This document shows, piece after piece, positions 8,529 to 16,206 of a DNA stretch of 34,384 nt. Both the position numbers and the translations under genes were made by a program. The first letter of the stretch is position 1. Each line of letters starts with the position of its first letter. The stretch is from Bacteroidales bacterium (lineage in GTDB: Bacteria > Bacteroidota > Bacteroidia > Bacteroidales > JAFGXI01): contig JAMOQL010000064.1 of NCBI GenBank assembly GCA_027064025.1, positions 24,001-58,384 of the forward strand, written 5' to 3'. Below the pieces are notes generated by a model. The model saw only the letters and a program-made list of their open reading frames with translations. It ran no database searches and was not told where the DNA came from.

Positions 8529-9764
8529 TTATTTTTTATGATAATGTAAACTTGAACAGTTATCTTTTCTTAATACATTTTTAGCATTATCTATAAACTC
8601 TTTTTCACTAACTGCTTTGTATTTTTCCGTTTCTTGATTCAACATATTAGCATCGCCCAGAAGTTCGAACATAGATAAGTTCATAGCCTTATTTAATACC
8701 GACATATCACCAAAAATTAAATTTGCTTCAACTTTATTCTGAACTTTTAAAAGTTCATTCTTTTCTAAGCCTTTATCTAAAAGGAGATCAATTTGTTTCC
8801 AAATAGCATCTTCCCCTTCTTTTATCGTTTTGCCCGGCATTAACTTACCGTTAAACATAAACATACCTTTGTCGTGGCTGCCCATAATATAAGCATCTAA
8901 CTCACTAAATATTTGCTGCTCTTGAACTAAAGTTTGATATAATCTAGACGATTTGCCATTCGATAAAACATCTGACAATAAGTCTGTTGCATAATATTCC
9001 GGAGCTAAACGATCGCACATCTGAAAAGCCATTTGTAAAGCATCGGCAGGAACATCTCTTTCAACTTTGAGAAAACGATATTCATTTTGTATGGGTTCTT
9101 GATCGTAGCTTCGTTTTTTAATTTCTCTGCGTTCAATATCGCCAAACCATTTTTCTGATAGAGCTTGTACTTGTTCTGTCGTAACATCACCGGCAACGGT
9201 AAGTACTGCATTATTAGGGGCGTAATGTGAGTAGAAGAAGTTTTTTACATCCGACATTTCTGCACCTTCGATATGCGAAATTTCTTTTCCGATAGTTGAC
9301 CATTGATAAGGATGTTGTTTGTAAACTAAAGGGCGCAAGAGCAAACTTGTATCGCCATAAGGTTGATTCAAATAATTTTGCTTAAACTCCTCGATAACCA
9401 CTTGTCTTTGAACTTCCAAACTTTTATCGGTAAAGGCTAAACTTAACATCCTATCACTCTCCAACCAAAACGCTGTTTCTAAATTTTCTTTAGGTAAAGT
9501 TTCGTAGTAATTAGTAATATCGTTGTTTGTAAAAGCATTGTTACTACCGCCTACTCGCTCCAATGGTTCGTCGTAAGAAGGAATATTTTTAGAGCCTCCA
9601 AACATTAAATGTTCAAATAAATGTGCAAATCCTGTTTGCTCTGGATTTTCGTCTTTTGCCCCAACATTATAGACCAAATTAAAGGCTACTATTGGCGTAG
9701 ATGTATCTTGATGGACGATCACTCGAAGTCCGTTTTCTAAAGTAAATTTTTCGTATTTTATCAT
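8529..9764 (-). CDS. M16-family zinc peptidase, catalytic subunit
   Basis: Zinc metallopeptidase of the M16B (processing-peptidase-like) group, 411 residues from the ATG at 9764. The frame extends to a TTG at 9815 that overlaps the upstream gene, but MIKYEKFTLENGLRVIV is the normal N terminus of the family, so the inner ATG is chosen. The inverted zinc motif HLFEH lies at residues 48-52 and the third-ligand region VVIEEF at about 122-127. The substrate-binding half further on is typical (LSNGKSSRLYQTLVQEQQIF near 270). The gene is followed 17 bases later by its non-catalytic partner. Likely role: degradation or processing of peptides; the substrate cannot be inferred. Confidence 0.92.
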   Translation of the reverse strand: MIKYEKFTLENGLRVIVHQDTSTPIVAFNLVYNVGAKDENPEQTGFAHLFEHLMFGGSKNIPSYDEPLERVGGSNNAFTNNDITNYYETLPKENLETAFWLESDRMLSLAFTDKSLEVQRQVVIEEFKQNYLNQPYGDTSLLLRPLVYKQHPYQWSTIGKEISHIEGAEMSDVKNFFYSHYAPNNAVLTVAGDVTTEQVQALSEKWFGDIERREIKKRSYDQEPIQNEYRFLKVERDVPADALQMAFQMCDRLAPEYYATDLLSDVLSNGKSSRLYQTLVQEQQIFSELDAYIMGSHDKGMFMFNGKLMPGKTIKEGEDAIWKQIDLLLDKGLEKNELLKVQNKVEANLIFGDMSVLNKAMNLSMFELLGDANMLNQETEKYKAVSEKEFIDNAKNVLRKDNCSSLHYHKK

Positions 9765-9801
9765 TTTTTCTTTATTAATGATGTTCGGTAAGTTACCCCA
9801 A

Positions 9802-10770
9802 CTACCCAATATCAAATTTCACATGAGACACTTGCGCTCTTGCCACTTTATATTCTAAAACGACATCGGCAATAATATGTTCTACAGAATCCACTTTTTC
9901 TATTATTGCTGATACTTGTCCTGCTTCCAATTCTCCTTCAATTATATCACCTTCGAACATTCCTTTCTTAGCCCTTGCTTTTCCTAAAAGGTCTATCATT
10001 TGTTCTTTACTATCTCCTTTTATTTCCGCTTCATTTACACGATTGTAAAAATCGTTTCTAATCAAACGAACAGGAACCAACTGTTTTAGCGAAAGCTGAG
10101 TGTCTCCTTCTTTAGCATTAATCACCTCTGCTTTAAATTTATCGTGTGCCGAAGATTCCTGAGAAGCAATAAATCTTGTTCCCATTTGTACGCCATCGGC
10201 TCCTAAAATCATTGCAGACAGCATGGCTTTACCCGTAGCAATTCCTCCTGCTGCAATAATGGGTAAGGTAGTCACTTTACGAACAGCTGGTACTGCCACT
10301 AGAGTTGTAGTTTCTTCTCTTCCGTTATGCCCACCTGCTTCAAAACCTTCAATAACAACGGCATCAACACCTGCTTCTTCTGACTTTAAAGCAAATTTTG
10401 AATTTGATATAACATGAACTACTGTTATTCCTTTTTCTTTTAATAATGTAGTCCAAGTTTTAGGGTTTCCTGCAGAAGTAAATACAATCTTCACACCTTC
10501 CTCGATAACAATATTCATTAACTCTTGAGTATTCGGATATAACAGTGGAATATTAACACCAAAAGGTTTATTCGTAGCTTTCTTAGCTTTTTGCACATGT
10601 TCACGAAATACATCGGGGTACATCGAACCTGCGCCTATTAAACCCAAGCCTCCCGCATTACTCACTGCTGTAGCTAATTTCCACCCACTACACCAAATCA
10701 TCCCTCCTTGTATAATTGGATATTTTATTTTGAATAATCTACAAATTCTATTGCTCATCTTTGAATACAT
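9802..10770 (-). CDS. FMN-dependent FabK / nitronate monooxygenase-family enzyme
   Basis: TIM-barrel flavoprotein of 322 residues from the nitronate monooxygenase/2-nitropropane dioxygenase superfamily, which includes the FabK enoyl-ACP reductase. Signatures: IKYPIIQGGMIWCSGWKLA near residue 14, AVSNAGGLGLIGAG near 35, HVISNSKFALKSEEAGVDAV near 120, then EGFEAGGHNG with the conserved histidine, AAGGIATGKA, and LGADGVQMGTRFIASQESSAH (phosphate binding). The wording around EGFEAGGHNGREETTT and TRFIASQES is close to FabK, so NAD(P)H-dependent enoyl-ACP reduction in fatty-acid synthesis is as likely as nitronate oxidation; sequence alone does not decide. It opens the five-gene run that ends in Rel/SpoT. 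A second ATG at 10758 is an alternative start. Confidence 0.82.
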   Translation of the reverse strand: MYSKMSNRICRLFKIKYPIIQGGMIWCSGWKLATAVSNAGGLGLIGAGSMYPDVFREHVQKAKKATNKPFGVNIPLLYPNTQELMNIVIEEGVKIVFTSAGNPKTWTTLLKEKGITVVHVISNSKFALKSEEAGVDAVVIEGFEAGGHNGREETTTLVAVPAVRKVTTLPIIAAGGIATGKAMLSAMILGADGVQMGTRFIASQESSAHDKFKAEVINAKEGDTQLSLKQLVPVRLIRNDFYNRVNEAEIKGDSKEQMIDLLGKARAKKGMFEGDIIEGELEAGQVSAIIEKVDSVEHIIADVVLEYKVARAQVSHVKFDIG

Positions 10771-10785
10771 TTTAAGTATAACTTA

Positions 10786-10813
10786 CAAAGATACAAAAGG
10801 ATTTGCATTGCAA
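10786..10813 (-). promoter_or_regulatory. Promoter of the five-gene operon
   Basis: On the minus strand TTG (10813-10811) is followed after 17 bases by TATCTTTG (10793-10786), an exact TAnnTTTG element. The expected transcript start is about 10 bases upstream of the ATG at 10770, so the leader is very short. Confidence 0.6.
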
Positions 10814-10868
10814 AGGGGTGGTTTAAAAATAAGTCTTATCAAAGTCTATACTTTTCTATCAACACACA

Positions 10869-10901
10869 TTCAAAACAAAACAATCTGAAATTTGTTTTGA
10901 A
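10869..10901 (-). terminator. AT-rich inverted repeat after lpxH
   Basis: Arms TTCAAAACAAA (10869-10879) and TTTGTTTTGAA (10891-10901) pair perfectly over 11 bases around an 11-base loop, directly 3' of the lpxH stop. The stem is AT-rich and has no good T tract, so it may be a weak terminator or simply an mRNA 3' stabiliser. Confidence 0.4.
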
Positions 10902-10903
10902 AA

Positions 10904-11671
10904 TTATTCCATTATAGAAATGATTTCACCATTTATCCGCTGCAAACTCAAGGATTCGCCATCGAAAACAGCAAAGGTGAAGTTAGATATCCAATCTCCA
11001 AGGTTAATAAATTGAGCATTTTCAATTTTTAGGTTTACCGCAATATGTCGATGACCAAATAAGAAATAATCTATTTTTTCTGTTTTTAGTAGAGTCTTAG
11101 AATATTGAACCAACCATTCATTCTCAACACCCTGAAAACTTAAGTCGTCCAATTCTAAATCATAACGATGTTTACGTGACCATGAGTTTCCCAACCAAAG
11201 TGCAAAATTTGGATGCACTCTTGAAAACATAAATTGTGCTGTTTTATTTGTAAACAGCCACTTCAACAGCTTAAAACCTGTATCGGCAGGTCCTAAACCA
11301 TCGCCATGTGCCATATGAAATCTTTTTCCAGATATTTCTATGGTTTGTGGTTTGCGAATAATAGTCATTCCCGCTTCTTGCTCGAAATAATCAAAAGCCC
11401 AAACATCGTGATTTCCTGTGAAAAAATAAACTGGTATTCCTGAGTCTGTGAATTCTGCAATTTTTGCTAAAAAGCGAACATAACCTTTTGGAACAACATA
11501 TTTATACTCATACCAAAAATCGAAAACATCGCCCAACAAATACAAGGCTTTGGTTTCTAAGCGAACACTTTCGAGCCAAGCCACCAATTTTTTCTCTCGC
11601 TTTAAACTTTCTGTATGGTTAGGTAGTCCTAAATGAACATCAGATATGAAGTATGTTTTTTTTGGTTCCAT
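10904..11671 (-). CDS. lpxH: UDP-2,3-diacylglucosamine diphosphatase (LpxH)
   Basis: Calcineurin-like metallophosphoesterase that cleaves UDP-2,3-diacylglucosamine to lipid X and UMP in lipid A synthesis, at the cytoplasmic face of the inner membrane. The 255-residue protein has the ordered metal motifs FISDVHLG (about 8-15), YLLGDVFDFWYE (about 44-55), TGNHD near 85, HMAHGDGLGPADTGFK near 118 and FGHRHIAVN near 200. The FDFW and GDGLG wording is typical of LpxH rather than general phosphoesterases, and the hydrophobic helix-rich insert (KLLKWLFTNKTAQFMFSRVH) fits the lipid-binding cap. Downstream of mqnC on the same strand with a 74-base gap that holds its own TAnnTTTG element. An LpxG/LpxI-type alternative is unlikely. 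Confidence 0.9.
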   Translation of the reverse strand: MEPKKTYFISDVHLGLPNHTESLKREKKLVAWLESVRLETKALYLLGDVFDFWYEYKYVVPKGYVRFLAKIAEFTDSGIPVYFFTGNHDVWAFDYFEQEAGMTIIRKPQTIEISGKRFHMAHGDGLGPADTGFKLLKWLFTNKTAQFMFSRVHPNFALWLGNSWSRKHRYDLELDDLSFQGVENEWLVQYSKTLLKTEKIDYFLFGHRHIAVNLKIENAQFINLGDWISNFTFAVFDGESLSLQRINGEIISIME

Positions 11672-11681
11672 AAGTATAAAG

Positions 11682-11689
11682 CAAAGTTA
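11682..11689 (-). promoter_or_regulatory. Candidate promoter -7 element of lpxH
   Basis: Minus-strand TAACTTTG is an exact TAnnTTTG match ending 11 bases before the lpxH ATG. No TTG sits at the right distance upstream. The transcript would be nearly leaderless. Confidence 0.4.
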
Positions 11690-11745
11690 TGATTTTTTTG
11701 GCAAGATATAAGATTTCAAAATTAGAAAACAGCAAAAACTTAGAC

Positions 11746-12837
11746 TTAGATTTCCAAATATTCGTATTTCTGATTTCTTAACTGTGGTGTAAAACCAGCT
11801 TCTTTAATCGATCTCTGAATAGATTCCTTATCGTGATTATAATTGGCACCAGCAACAGAAACTACATTTTCTTCTATCATAATAGAGCCAAAATCATTCG
11901 CTCCAGCTTGTAAACAAATCTTGCCTACTTCCGTGCCTACTGTTAACCAAGATGCTTGAATATTTTTGATGTTTGGAAGTAGTATTCTGCTTATGGCAAT
12001 GGTTCGGATATATTCGTCGGCTAAAACAGTATTTGTAACCCCTTGTTCATTTTTTAATTCAGTTCCTTCGTCTTGGAAAGGCCAAGGAATAAACGAAATA
12101 AAGCCTGTTTGTTCAGTCGTTTTTTCCGATTGCACTTGTCGAATAGATATCAGGTGCTCAATTCGTTCCTCAATATTTTCAATATGTCCAAACATCATTG
12201 TAGCAGAAGTCAACATATTCAATTTATGTGCTTCACGCATCACATCTAACCATTGTTTAGAATTACATTTGCCTTTAGAAACTATACTTCTAACTCTATC
12301 GGTCAAAATCTCAGCTCCAGCTCCTGGCAAAGAATCTAATCCCGATGCCATCAGCTCTTTTAGAACTTCTCTATAACTCAATCGATCTTTTTTAGTTATA
12401 TGATGAATCTCGGCAGGGCCTAAAGCATGCAATTTTAAACCTGGATATAAAGTTTTAAGCTCTGAAAATAAATCTTTGTAAAATTTTAATCCTAATTTAG
12501 GGTGTAATCCCCCTTGCAACAATACCTGATTTCCTCCTATCTCATATAACTCATCAATTTTCTGTTTATATTCTGCAATAGTCGTTATATAAGTATCATC
12601 TGCGTCGATTCTTCTATAAAAATTACAAAATTTGCACTGTGCTACACAAACATTTGTAATGTTAACATTTCTATCTATTTGCCAGCCCACAATCTTACCT
12701 GGGTTTAATTTCTTTCTAATTTCATTAGCAATAAACATTAAATCTGGTGTTGCTGCAGTTGTATATAATTGGAGACCTTCTTCAACAGTTAAAAACTCAA
12801 GATTTAAGGCTTTCTGATATAAAAGTTCGTTTGTCAT
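11746..12837 (-). CDS. mqnC: Cyclic dehypoxanthine futalosine synthase (radical SAM)
   Basis: Radical S-adenosylmethionine enzyme that cyclises dehypoxanthine futalosine, the third step of the futalosine route to menaquinone. The 363 residues fit the family. The [4Fe-4S] motif CVAQCKFC (C64, C68, C71) is followed by NFYRR, as in MqnC. Other signatures: NQVLLQGGLHPKLGLKFY near 98, LHALGPAEIHHI near 130, SLPGAGAEILTDRVR near 162, and FISFIPWPFQDEGTEL near 245. MqnE, the other radical SAM enzyme of the route, differs in the sequence after the cysteines, so MqnC is preferred. It supports anaerobic or aerobic respiration through menaquinone. UbiX (1353-1910) may supply the cofactor for a later decarboxylase of the same route. 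Confidence 0.92.
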   Translation of the reverse strand: MTNELLYQKALNLEFLTVEEGLQLYTTAATPDLMFIANEIRKKLNPGKIVGWQIDRNVNITNVCVAQCKFCNFYRRIDADDTYITTIAEYKQKIDELYEIGGNQVLLQGGLHPKLGLKFYKDLFSELKTLYPGLKLHALGPAEIHHITKKDRLSYREVLKELMASGLDSLPGAGAEILTDRVRSIVSKGKCNSKQWLDVMREAHKLNMLTSATMMFGHIENIEERIEHLISIRQVQSEKTTEQTGFISFIPWPFQDEGTELKNEQGVTNTVLADEYIRTIAISRILLPNIKNIQASWLTVGTEVGKICLQAGANDFGSIMIEENVVSVAGANYNHDKESIQRSIKEAGFTPQLRNQKYEYLEI

Positions 12838-12867
12838 TCTCTTATTTTAAATCGTTCTAAACAACAA

Positions 12868-12875
12868 CAAAGATA
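12868..12875 (-). promoter_or_regulatory. Promoter -7 element of mqnC
   Basis: Minus-strand TATCTTTG, an exact TAnnTTTG match 30 bases upstream of the mqnC ATG, giving a leader of about 24 bases. No clear TTG lies at the normal distance. Confidence 0.5.
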
Positions 12876-13037
12876 ACAAAAATAGGAGGTGAATAAAATA
12901 AAAACCACTTCTCTAACTCACTTTTCATATTCAATATTGTTTAATCCATTAAAATTTAGTAATTTAAGATTCTATTGAGACAACAATTTTAGTTTTCATG
13001 TGTATTTATACATACACCTACATACCACTTAATAACT

Positions 13038-13314
13038 ATGAAACACTCTACTATTAAAAAAATTAGTATTATTATTTTCATTTTTTGCATTTAGCTTTTC
13101 GAGTTTTGCACAATGTAATTATAGCATTGAACTTTATGATAGTTATGGCGATGGTTAGCAAGGCGGAAAAGTTCTAAATCAAACTGTCAAAAATACAAAT
13201 GATAAGATTGAGCTTAACTTAGAAAAGTTAGCTTATGAAATTTATCACATTAAATTATATACCGAAAAAGAAGTTTATAACTTGAAAGTGATGCATCAGA
13301 AACAGAGAGATTAG
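13038..13314 (+). pseudogene. Decayed T9SS cargo gene (frameshift plus nonsense codon)
   Basis: The 770-base gap between mqnC and the thiolase holds the wreck of a secreted-protein gene. ATG 13038 opens a signal peptide (MKHSTIKKISIIIFIF) that hits a stop within 19 codons. Shifting frame around the T run at about 13080-13086 continues it as FAFSFSSFAQ, then CNYSIELYDSYGDG. Next comes TAG at 13156-13158 where related Bacteroidota secreted proteins have tryptophan (SYGDGW), one base from TGG, then QGGKVLNQTV. The tail (KIELNLEKLAYEIYHIKLYT, then EKEVYNLKVMHQ) looks like a type A T9SS C-terminal domain and ends at TAG 13312. Joining an N-terminal start and a C-terminal tail in about 92 codons implies an internal deletion as well. 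The rest of the gap shows only the hairpin at 13393. Confidence 0.75.
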
Positions 13315-13392
13315 AACAAATTAATATCCTCGAGGTAAAACCTACGAGATATGATAAGAACAAAATATCCTGAATGTGATTAATTAAACATA

Positions 13393-13440
13393 ATAAATAC
13401 TTCCGTAGGAATTTACTTTTACGGAAGTATTTATCTTTTC
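13393..13440 (+). terminator. Strong hairpin terminator after the decayed gene
   Basis: Perfect 15-base arms ATAAATACTTCCGTA (13393-13407) and TACGGAAGTATTTAT (13420-13434) around a 12-base loop, followed by CTTTTC. It is placed to end transcription from the decayed gene and also insulates the thiolase gene. Its good preservation suggests the decay is recent. Confidence 0.75.
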
Positions 13441-13609
13441 ACATCAAATTTCACTTAAACGATTAGCAAATTTAAGGAATCGATATGCTAATAAACAATG
13501 TTCTATACTTTTAAATATGCAAATGTTTTTATATCTTGAAACCCTTATAAAAATTCTCGCTAAGAATTCGTAACTAATTAACAATTAATATATTATAAAT
13601 TATATTCAT

Positions 13610-14785
13610 ATGAAAGAAGTATTTATTGTATCGGCTGTAAGAACACCGATAGGAAGTTTTGGAGGAGCCTTGTCTAGCGTTCCTGCAACAAAACTAGGAG
13701 CAGCCGTAATCGAAGGTGCTATTAAAAAAGCAGGCATCGATGCTAATGAAATTGATGAAGTATTTATGGGTAACGTTTTACAAGCCAACGAAGGTCAGGC
13801 TCCTGCTCGTCAGGCAGCTTTATTTGCTGGTGTCCCAAACACAGTTCCTTGTACAACAATAAATAAAGTTTGTGCTTCCGGAATGAAATCTATTATGTTT
13901 GCTACACAAACTATTTTATTAGGCGATAACGATGTTGTTATTGCTGGGGGAATGGAAAATATGTCAAGCGTACCTCATTATTTGCCAGCTATGCGTAACG
14001 GTATGAAATTAGGTAACGGTAAAGTTATCGACGGTATGGTAAACGATGGCCTTTGGGATGTTTACAATAATTATCATATGGGAAATGCTGGTGAGCTTTG
14101 TGCATCAGAATATAATTTTACTAGAGAAGAACAAGATGCTGTTGCCATAGAATCTTACAAAAGATCGGCAGCTGCTTGGGACGCTGGGAATTTTAACGAT
14201 GAAATTATTCCTATTACAGTATCTGGAAGAAAAGGAGATATTATTGTTTCCGAAGATGAAGAGTTCAAGAATGTAAAATTTGATAAAATTCCTAAACTTC
14301 GTCCTGTATTCCAAAAAGACGGTACCGTAACTGCTGCAAATGCTTCAACACTAAATGATGGGGCTTCTGCTTTAGTTTTAATGTCTGGCGAAAAAGTTAA
14401 AGAATTAGGCTTAACTCCAATTGCTAAAGTAGTTGGTTACGGCGATGCTGCTGGTGCACCAGAATGGTTTACTACAGCTCCTGGAAAAGCAATTCCTGTT
14501 GCTTTAAAGAGAGCTAATCTTAAATTAGAAGATATCGAGTATTACGAACTAAACGAAGCTTTTGCTGTTGTTCCTATGGCTGCTGAAAAAGATTTAAAAT
14601 TAGATCACTCAAAAGTAAACATTTGGGGTTCTGGTTGTTCGCTAGGTCATCCTCTTGGAAACACAGGTTCTAGACTTGCTGTAACTCTAATTTCTGTTCT
14701 AAAAAAGAATAATGCAAAATATGGAGCCGCTTCGTTATGTAACGGTGGTGGTGGAGCTTCGGCATTAATTATCGAAGCTTTATAA
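13610..14785 (+). CDS. Acetyl-CoA C-acetyltransferase (thiolase)
   Basis: Condenses two acetyl-CoA to acetoacetyl-CoA or runs the reverse thiolysis; cytoplasmic, tetrameric in the family. At 391 residues it matches typical biosynthetic thiolases. Nucleophile C88 sits in NKVCASGMKS; NEAFAVVPMA gives the oxyanion Asn; H347 lies in SLGHPLGNTGSR; C377 in LCNGGGGAS. All four catalytic positions are present. The segment before H347 reads NIWGSGCSLGHP instead of the usual NVNGGAIALGHP. It stands alone between a strong upstream hairpin and a palindromic terminator, so it is monocistronic. Without neighbours of beta-oxidation, butyrate or polyester metabolism its pathway direction is open. Confidence 0.92.
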   Translation: MKEVFIVSAVRTPIGSFGGALSSVPATKLGAAVIEGAIKKAGIDANEIDEVFMGNVLQANEGQAPARQAALFAGVPNTVPCTTINKVCASGMKSIMFATQTILLGDNDVVIAGGMENMSSVPHYLPAMRNGMKLGNGKVIDGMVNDGLWDVYNNYHMGNAGELCASEYNFTREEQDAVAIESYKRSAAAWDAGNFNDEIIPITVSGRKGDIIVSEDEEFKNVKFDKIPKLRPVFQKDGTVTAANASTLNDGASALVLMSGEKVKELGLTPIAKVVGYGDAAGAPEWFTTAPGKAIPVALKRANLKLEDIEYYELNEAFAVVPMAAEKDLKLDHSKVNIWGSGCSLGHPLGNTGSRLAVTLISVLKKNNAKYGAASLCNGGGGASALIIEAL

Positions 14786-14801
14786 AAAGTTTTTCCTATA
14801 A

Positions 14802-14840
14802 AAAGAGCCAAGTTAAAATTTTAACTTGGCTCTTTCTTTT
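14802..14840. terminator. Perfect palindromic bidirectional terminator (thiolase / mrp)
   Basis: A 34-base perfect palindrome (14802-14835; half-site AAAGAGCCAAGTTAAAA) lies between two convergent genes and is followed by a pyrimidine-rich CTTTTT tract on the + strand and preceded by an A-rich stretch that gives a U tract on the minus strand. It can end both transcripts. Confidence 0.85.
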
Positions 14841-14863
14841 TATCTATTATTCAATAAAATTTA

Positions 14864-15988
14864 CTAATGTGTTGAACATCCTGCACCTTCTTTAATTTCA
14901 ACTTTTTTAGTAGCTCCCATAGTTGAATTACGAATTTCTAACTGCGCTAATACCTGAGTAGTTAAGCTTGCAAAGGCTTGTCCCATAACAGATTTTTCAT
15001 CTGCTGCAGAAGGAACTCCACTGTCGCCACCCTCTCTAATACTTTGTACTAATGGAATTTGTCCTAATAAAGGAATATTTCTGTCGTCAGCTAATTTTTT
15101 ACATCCATCTTTTCCAAAAATATAATACTTATTATCAGGCAATTCTTCTGGAGTAAACCAAGCCATATTCTCAACTAAACCAAGTAACGGTACGTTGATA
15201 GACTCTGTTTTAAACATATTAATTCCTTTTATTGCATCAGCTAGAGCAACATCTTGAGGCGTACTTACTACCACCGCTGCTGTTACAGGCAATCCTTGTA
15301 CCATTGTTAAATGAATATCGCCAGTACCTGGAGGTAAATCAAATAATAAATAATCTAATTCTCCCCATATAACATCGTTAATAAATTGATTTAATGCATT
15401 GGTTGCCATAGATCCTCTCCAAATTAATGGGTCCTCAGCATTTACAAAGAATCCTATGGATAAAACTTTTACACCATAACTCTCAACAGGACGAATCATA
15501 TCTTTACCATTAACTTTCTCGATAGTTGGTTTAGCACCTTCTATTCCGAACATTTTAGGCATAGAAGGCCCATAAATATCAGCATCCAATATTCCCACTT
15601 TTGCACCTGTCTTTGCCAGAGCAATTGCTAAGTTCGCAGTAATTGTAGATTTCCCTACTCCTCCTTTTCCCGATGCAATAGCAATAATATTCTTCACATC
15701 TTTTAGTGGCGTTTCTTTTTCTACAGTTAAAGGTTGAACTGCAACTTTACTTGCTGTTTTAATCTCAACCTCTATACTTGCGTCTATCAATTTTAGAGTT
15801 GCTTCAACAGCTTTAATCAACGACTTTTCGAAAGGACTTTTAGCTTCTGGAAAAGTTAAGGTCATCGATACTTTATTATCTTTAACACTTAGCCCAGTAA
15901 CCATATTAAGTTTTACAATATCAGCATTCTTGCCAGGGTATTGAACGATACTTAATTTCTCTAGTATTTGTTCTTTGGTTACACTCAT
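14864..15988 (-). CDS. mrp: Mrp/ApbC-type P-loop ATPase, iron-sulfur cluster carrier
   Basis: Cytoplasmic MinD/NBP35-fold ATPase (374 residues) that helps load Fe-S clusters onto target proteins. Residues 1-80 form a MIP18/DUF59 domain; then comes the deviant Walker A ASGKGGVGKST (105-115), DADIYGPSMPKMFG near 138 and LLFDLPPGTGDIHLT near 215. Most Mrp proteins have a CxxC pair after the NMA(S/W) block that bridges the dimer through a cluster; here the segment reads ENMAWFTPEELPDNKYYIFG with no cysteine. The nearest cysteines are in GKDGCKKLA and the C-terminal GAGCSTH. It converges on the thiolase at a shared terminator. Family is certain; cluster binding would need different ligands. Confidence 0.92.
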   Translation of the reverse strand: MSVTKEQILEKLSIVQYPGKNADIVKLNMVTGLSVKDNKVSMTLTFPEAKSPFEKSLIKAVEATLKLIDASIEVEIKTASKVAVQPLTVEKETPLKDVKNIIAIASGKGGVGKSTITANLAIALAKTGAKVGILDADIYGPSMPKMFGIEGAKPTIEKVNGKDMIRPVESYGVKVLSIGFFVNAEDPLIWRGSMATNALNQFINDVIWGELDYLLFDLPPGTGDIHLTMVQGLPVTAAVVVSTPQDVALADAIKGINMFKTESINVPLLGLVENMAWFTPEELPDNKYYIFGKDGCKKLADDRNIPLLGQIPLVQSIREGGDSGVPSAADEKSVMGQAFASLTTQVLAQLEIRNSTMGATKKVEIKEGAGCSTH

Positions 15989-16030
15989 TTCTTTATGTAT
16001 TTTGAATTAATATTTTATAAAATTAAAATA

Positions 16031-16052
16031 CAAAGATAATCTAATTTAGATT
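16031..16052 (-). promoter_or_regulatory. Promoter of mrp with an overlapping palindrome
   Basis: Minus-strand TATCTTTG (16038-16031) is an exact TAnnTTTG element 43 bases upstream of the mrp ATG. It touches a 15-base palindrome AATCTAA-T-TTAGATT (16038-16052), which could be an operator, although the AT-rich context makes chance symmetry likely. Confidence 0.45.
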
Positions 16053-16206
16053 AATTCTAAAAAAGACTTGAGAAATTTGTATAAATTTTTTCAATCAATA
16101 TTCTTGATACAGAGCCTATGAGCTAAGTAAAGAAATAATTTTATTAACTCAATATAAGCATTGAAGAATTGTATACCCCAGATGATATTCCTAATAAACT
16201 AAGCGA

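Noticed and set aside
11966-12376. 136-codon open frame on the + strand inside mqnC
   Set aside because: Antisense shadow of a strongly conserved gene; the translation has no domain-like pattern and no promoter.
12838-13609. Small intact gene or ncRNA in the 770-base gap
   Set aside because: The only protein-like sequence is interrupted by a frameshift and a stop, and the hairpin at 13393 is better explained as a terminator; no conserved RNA fold is recognised.
14802-14835. Mobile-element inverted repeat or operator (perfect 34-base palindrome)
   Set aside because: It lies exactly between two convergent genes and has U tracts, as terminators do; the same layout occurs at 20126-20161 with unrelated sequence.
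16038-16052. Palindrome AATCTAA-T-TTAGATT as a specific repressor site for mrp
   Set aside because: Very AT-rich context and no regulator gene nearby; kept only as a note in the promoter entry.
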